Positions 6,184 through 7,524 of a stretch of DNA of 7,524 nt are shown piece after piece. The stretch's first letter is position 1; every line of letters begins with the position of its first letter. This stretch comes from an uncultured Bacteroides sp. (GTDB taxonomy: Bacteria; Bacteroidota; Bacteroidia; Bacteroidales; Bacteroidaceae), in contig CAKUYM010000210.1 of assembly GCA_934716785.1 (NCBI GenBank), positions 1 to 7,524 on the forward strand. The letters are read 5' to 3'. The translations under genes were made by a program, and so were the position numbers. Below the pieces are notes generated by a model. It was not told the origin of the DNA. It was given only the letters and a program-made list of their open reading frames with translations, and did not search any database.

Positions 6184-7524
6184 TTATATCTCCTTTTGGA
6201 TGATTTTCAGTCCGAACAGATTTTGGGAAGCATGGCTGGTCGGAGAAATAATAAACTCCGGTTCTTCTCCTTTGGGCGAAATAAACACCTCTTCTCCTTT
6301 CTTTAAATCTATCTGGTAAGTATTTTCTTTGAGAGACTGTACGGCGAAGCCTCTTTTCCCTTTGAAGATGGGATCGGTGATATCTGTCGTTATGATGCAA
6401 GGCTCGCCTGCCAGACTCTTGATATGGATAAATTGTGTCTTACCTTTTTTCCTGCTGGCAGATACCTTGAACGCTCCTTCTGTGCGCAGGCCGGAATAGG
6501 CTACATCTTCCCAAGCGTCGGGAACTGCCGGAAAAACACGGATTTTCCCGCCCCAGCTCTGTAGCAACATGTCGTGAATGCTTTGGGCGGCGGATAGAGG
6601 CGTTTCGATAACCGGGCCGCTTTCCTTATACATAGTAGTCGGACTGAGAAATTTGTTGAATAGTTTGTTCAGATAGGTCAATGCGTCATTCCCTTTTCCG
6701 ATGGCAGAGGATATGGAGGAAGCACCGGTGCATGAGTAACCCAAGAGCGCCTTAGGCTTGCTTTGCCAAAAAGCAAGTGACTTTTCAATCGTTTCGATGT
6801 CGCCCGGCTGTTCCTTATTGATGAGGTATAGGGGATAGATAGCAAGCAAATGTGAATAATGCCTGTGTGAGAAGGCGTATGGCATATCTTTTCCGATGAG
6901 CAAACCATTCTCATCCATAGGATAGGGAGTGAGATTGCGAAGAACATTTTCCCATGTTTCAGCCAAAGGGTCTTGTATGTGCAGGCGATGGGCTGATTCC
7001 AACAGCGTTTGGCAGCCCCACTGTAATAGCGCAAGGTCGAAATTGCAATCTTCCGTCGTGTCATACTCCGGAGAATAGGTGGCAGGAAGATGGAGCTTTC
7101 CATCTTCTCCTTTTGTTAAAAAATGCAGGTAATAGTTGATTGACTCTTTCAGTAAGGGGAATAATTTATTCCGCAGAATGTCATCGTCCATCTTATGACG
7201 ATAAATAAGCCATAGGTTGTGGCAAGCCCATGGTAGCAGGCCTACCTGCGCTTTCCCTTTTCCGGGGATACCGACTTCGGTAGTCATACACTCCAAATTG
7301 GAAGCCACACCTATACCTAATGAGTTATGACGGTAGGAAGGATGGATGTTGAGGCGCAACTGGTCTATATGATTGTAAAGGGCATTCTCCAAGGAGGCGG
7401 CAAGGTCTAAATGGTCGGAAGCATTCAGTGCCCAGTATGTGAGTTGCACATTGAGATTCCACCAAACGTTTGGCCAAGGTGTTTCGGTCAGCCACGGACC
7501 GGTATTGTCTATAAGGGTACGGTC
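6184..7524 (-). CDS. GH95-like glycoside hydrolase (alpha-L-fucosidase superfamily), C-terminal 446 residues (5' end outside window)
   Basis: The frame is open from the right edge at 7524 to TAA at 6184-6186; an internal GTG at 7449 is not the true start, because family motifs lie upstream of it. GH95 enzymes invert alpha-L-fucosidic or L-galactosidic bonds. Numbering from the window edge, recognisable family features are PWPNVWWNLNVQLTYW (16-31), whose N-x-N (Asn23, Asn25) matches the catalytic Asn pair of GH95; LLPWACHNLWLIYRH (96-110) and FPLLKES (122-128) of the toroid; SPEY (151-154), a candidate for the general acid Glu; SHRHYSHLLAIYPL (219-232); and the tail DMLLQSWGGKIRVFPAVPDAW (318-338) followed by a beta domain. 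The usual DGGxGWSxAW and IDGNFGG segments are missing: KALLGYSCTGASSISSAI and GPVIETPLSAAQ stand in their places. The fold assignment is firm, the activity uncertain. The N-terminus and any signal peptide are not visible. The gene is followed by its own terminator. Confidence 0.82.
   Translation of the reverse strand, partial: DRTLIDNTGPWLTETPWPNVWWNLNVQLTYWALNASDHLDLAASLENALYNHIDQLRLNIHPSYRHNSLGIGVASNLECMTTEVGIPGKGKAQVGLLPWACHNLWLIYRHKMDDDILRNKLFPLLKESINYYLHFLTKGEDGKLHLPATYSPEYDTTEDCNFDLALLQWGCQTLLESAHRLHIQDPLAETWENVLRNLTPYPMDENGLLIGKDMPYAFSHRHYSHLLAIYPLYLINKEQPGDIETIEKSLAFWQSKPKALLGYSCTGASSISSAIGKGNDALTYLNKLFNKFLSPTTMYKESGPVIETPLSAAQSIHDMLLQSWGGKIRVFPAVPDAWEDVAYSGLRTEGAFKVSASRKKGKTQFIHIKSLAGEPCIITTDITDPIFKGKRGFAVQSLKENTYQIDLKKGEEVFISPKGEEPEFIISPTSHASQNLFGLKIIQKEI

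Noticed and set aside
6074..6400. Minus-strand open frame of 108 codons overlapping the end of the GH95-like gene
   Set aside because: It overlaps the well-supported GH95 beta domain in another frame and runs through the terminator hairpin, so it is not a likely gene.
6678..7103. Minus-strand open frame of 141 codons within the GH95-like gene
   Set aside because: A shifted frame of the same strand; the GH95 frame alone carries the conserved motifs and is continuous, so there is no frameshift to explain.
7447..7449. GTG at 7449 as the start of the GH95-like gene
   Set aside because: The frame stays open to the window edge, and the conserved PWPNVWWNLN motif lies upstream of this codon, so the true start is outside the window.
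1..7524. CRISPR array, tRNA, insertion sequence or phage remnants
   Set aside because: No regularly spaced DNA repeats, cloverleaf sequences, transposase motifs or terminal inverted repeats were found on either strand.

Overview
The window looks like part of a Bacteroidetes (most likely Bacteroides) polysaccharide utilization locus (PUL). The evidence is a SusC/RagA-type transporter start, two predicted lipoproteins with acidic residues after the lipid-bearing cysteine, A/T-rich gene starts without Shine-Dalgarno sequences, and a TAnnTTTG-type -7 promoter element. All four genes supported here lie on the minus strand, so the locus reads from right to left.

Layout in the order of transcription. 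(1) 7524-6184 is the C-terminal 446 codons of a GH95-like glycoside hydrolase (the alpha-L-fucosidase/galactosidase superfamily), cut by the right window edge. A perfect 14-bp stem terminator follows it at 6127-6093. (2) The 239-nt gap 6183-5945 holds that terminator, a pair of TTGAACAA direct repeats spaced 11 bp apart, and a TACATTTG promoter element. (3) 5944-3815 is a predicted surface lipoprotein of the heparinase II/III-like polysaccharide lyase group (PL12-like). (4) 24 nt later, 3790-1655 encodes a lipoprotein with four tandem Ig/cadherin-like modules and a separate C-terminal part, most likely a surface glycan-binding protein (SGBP). (5) 21 nt later, 1633-1 is the first 544 codons of a SusC-like TonB-dependent transporter, cut by the left edge. 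A SusD partner would be expected just outside the window.

The three genes at 5944-1 form one tight operon. Its order (surface lyase, SGBP, SusC) is the order I recall for the heparin/heparan sulfate PUL of B. thetaiotaomicron (BT4662, BT4661, BT4660). The likely scheme is that the lyase cuts a uronic-acid-containing glycan at the cell surface, the SGBP holds the chain, and SusC (with SusD) imports the oligosaccharides. The substrate is inferred from synteny and lyase motifs and is not proven. The GH95-like gene is a separate transcription unit. It sits where the reference locus has its hybrid two-component sensor, and it lacks part of the usual GH95 catalytic signature.

No RNA gene, insertion sequence, CRISPR array or phage feature was seen. 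No intergenic stretch is longer than 239 nt.
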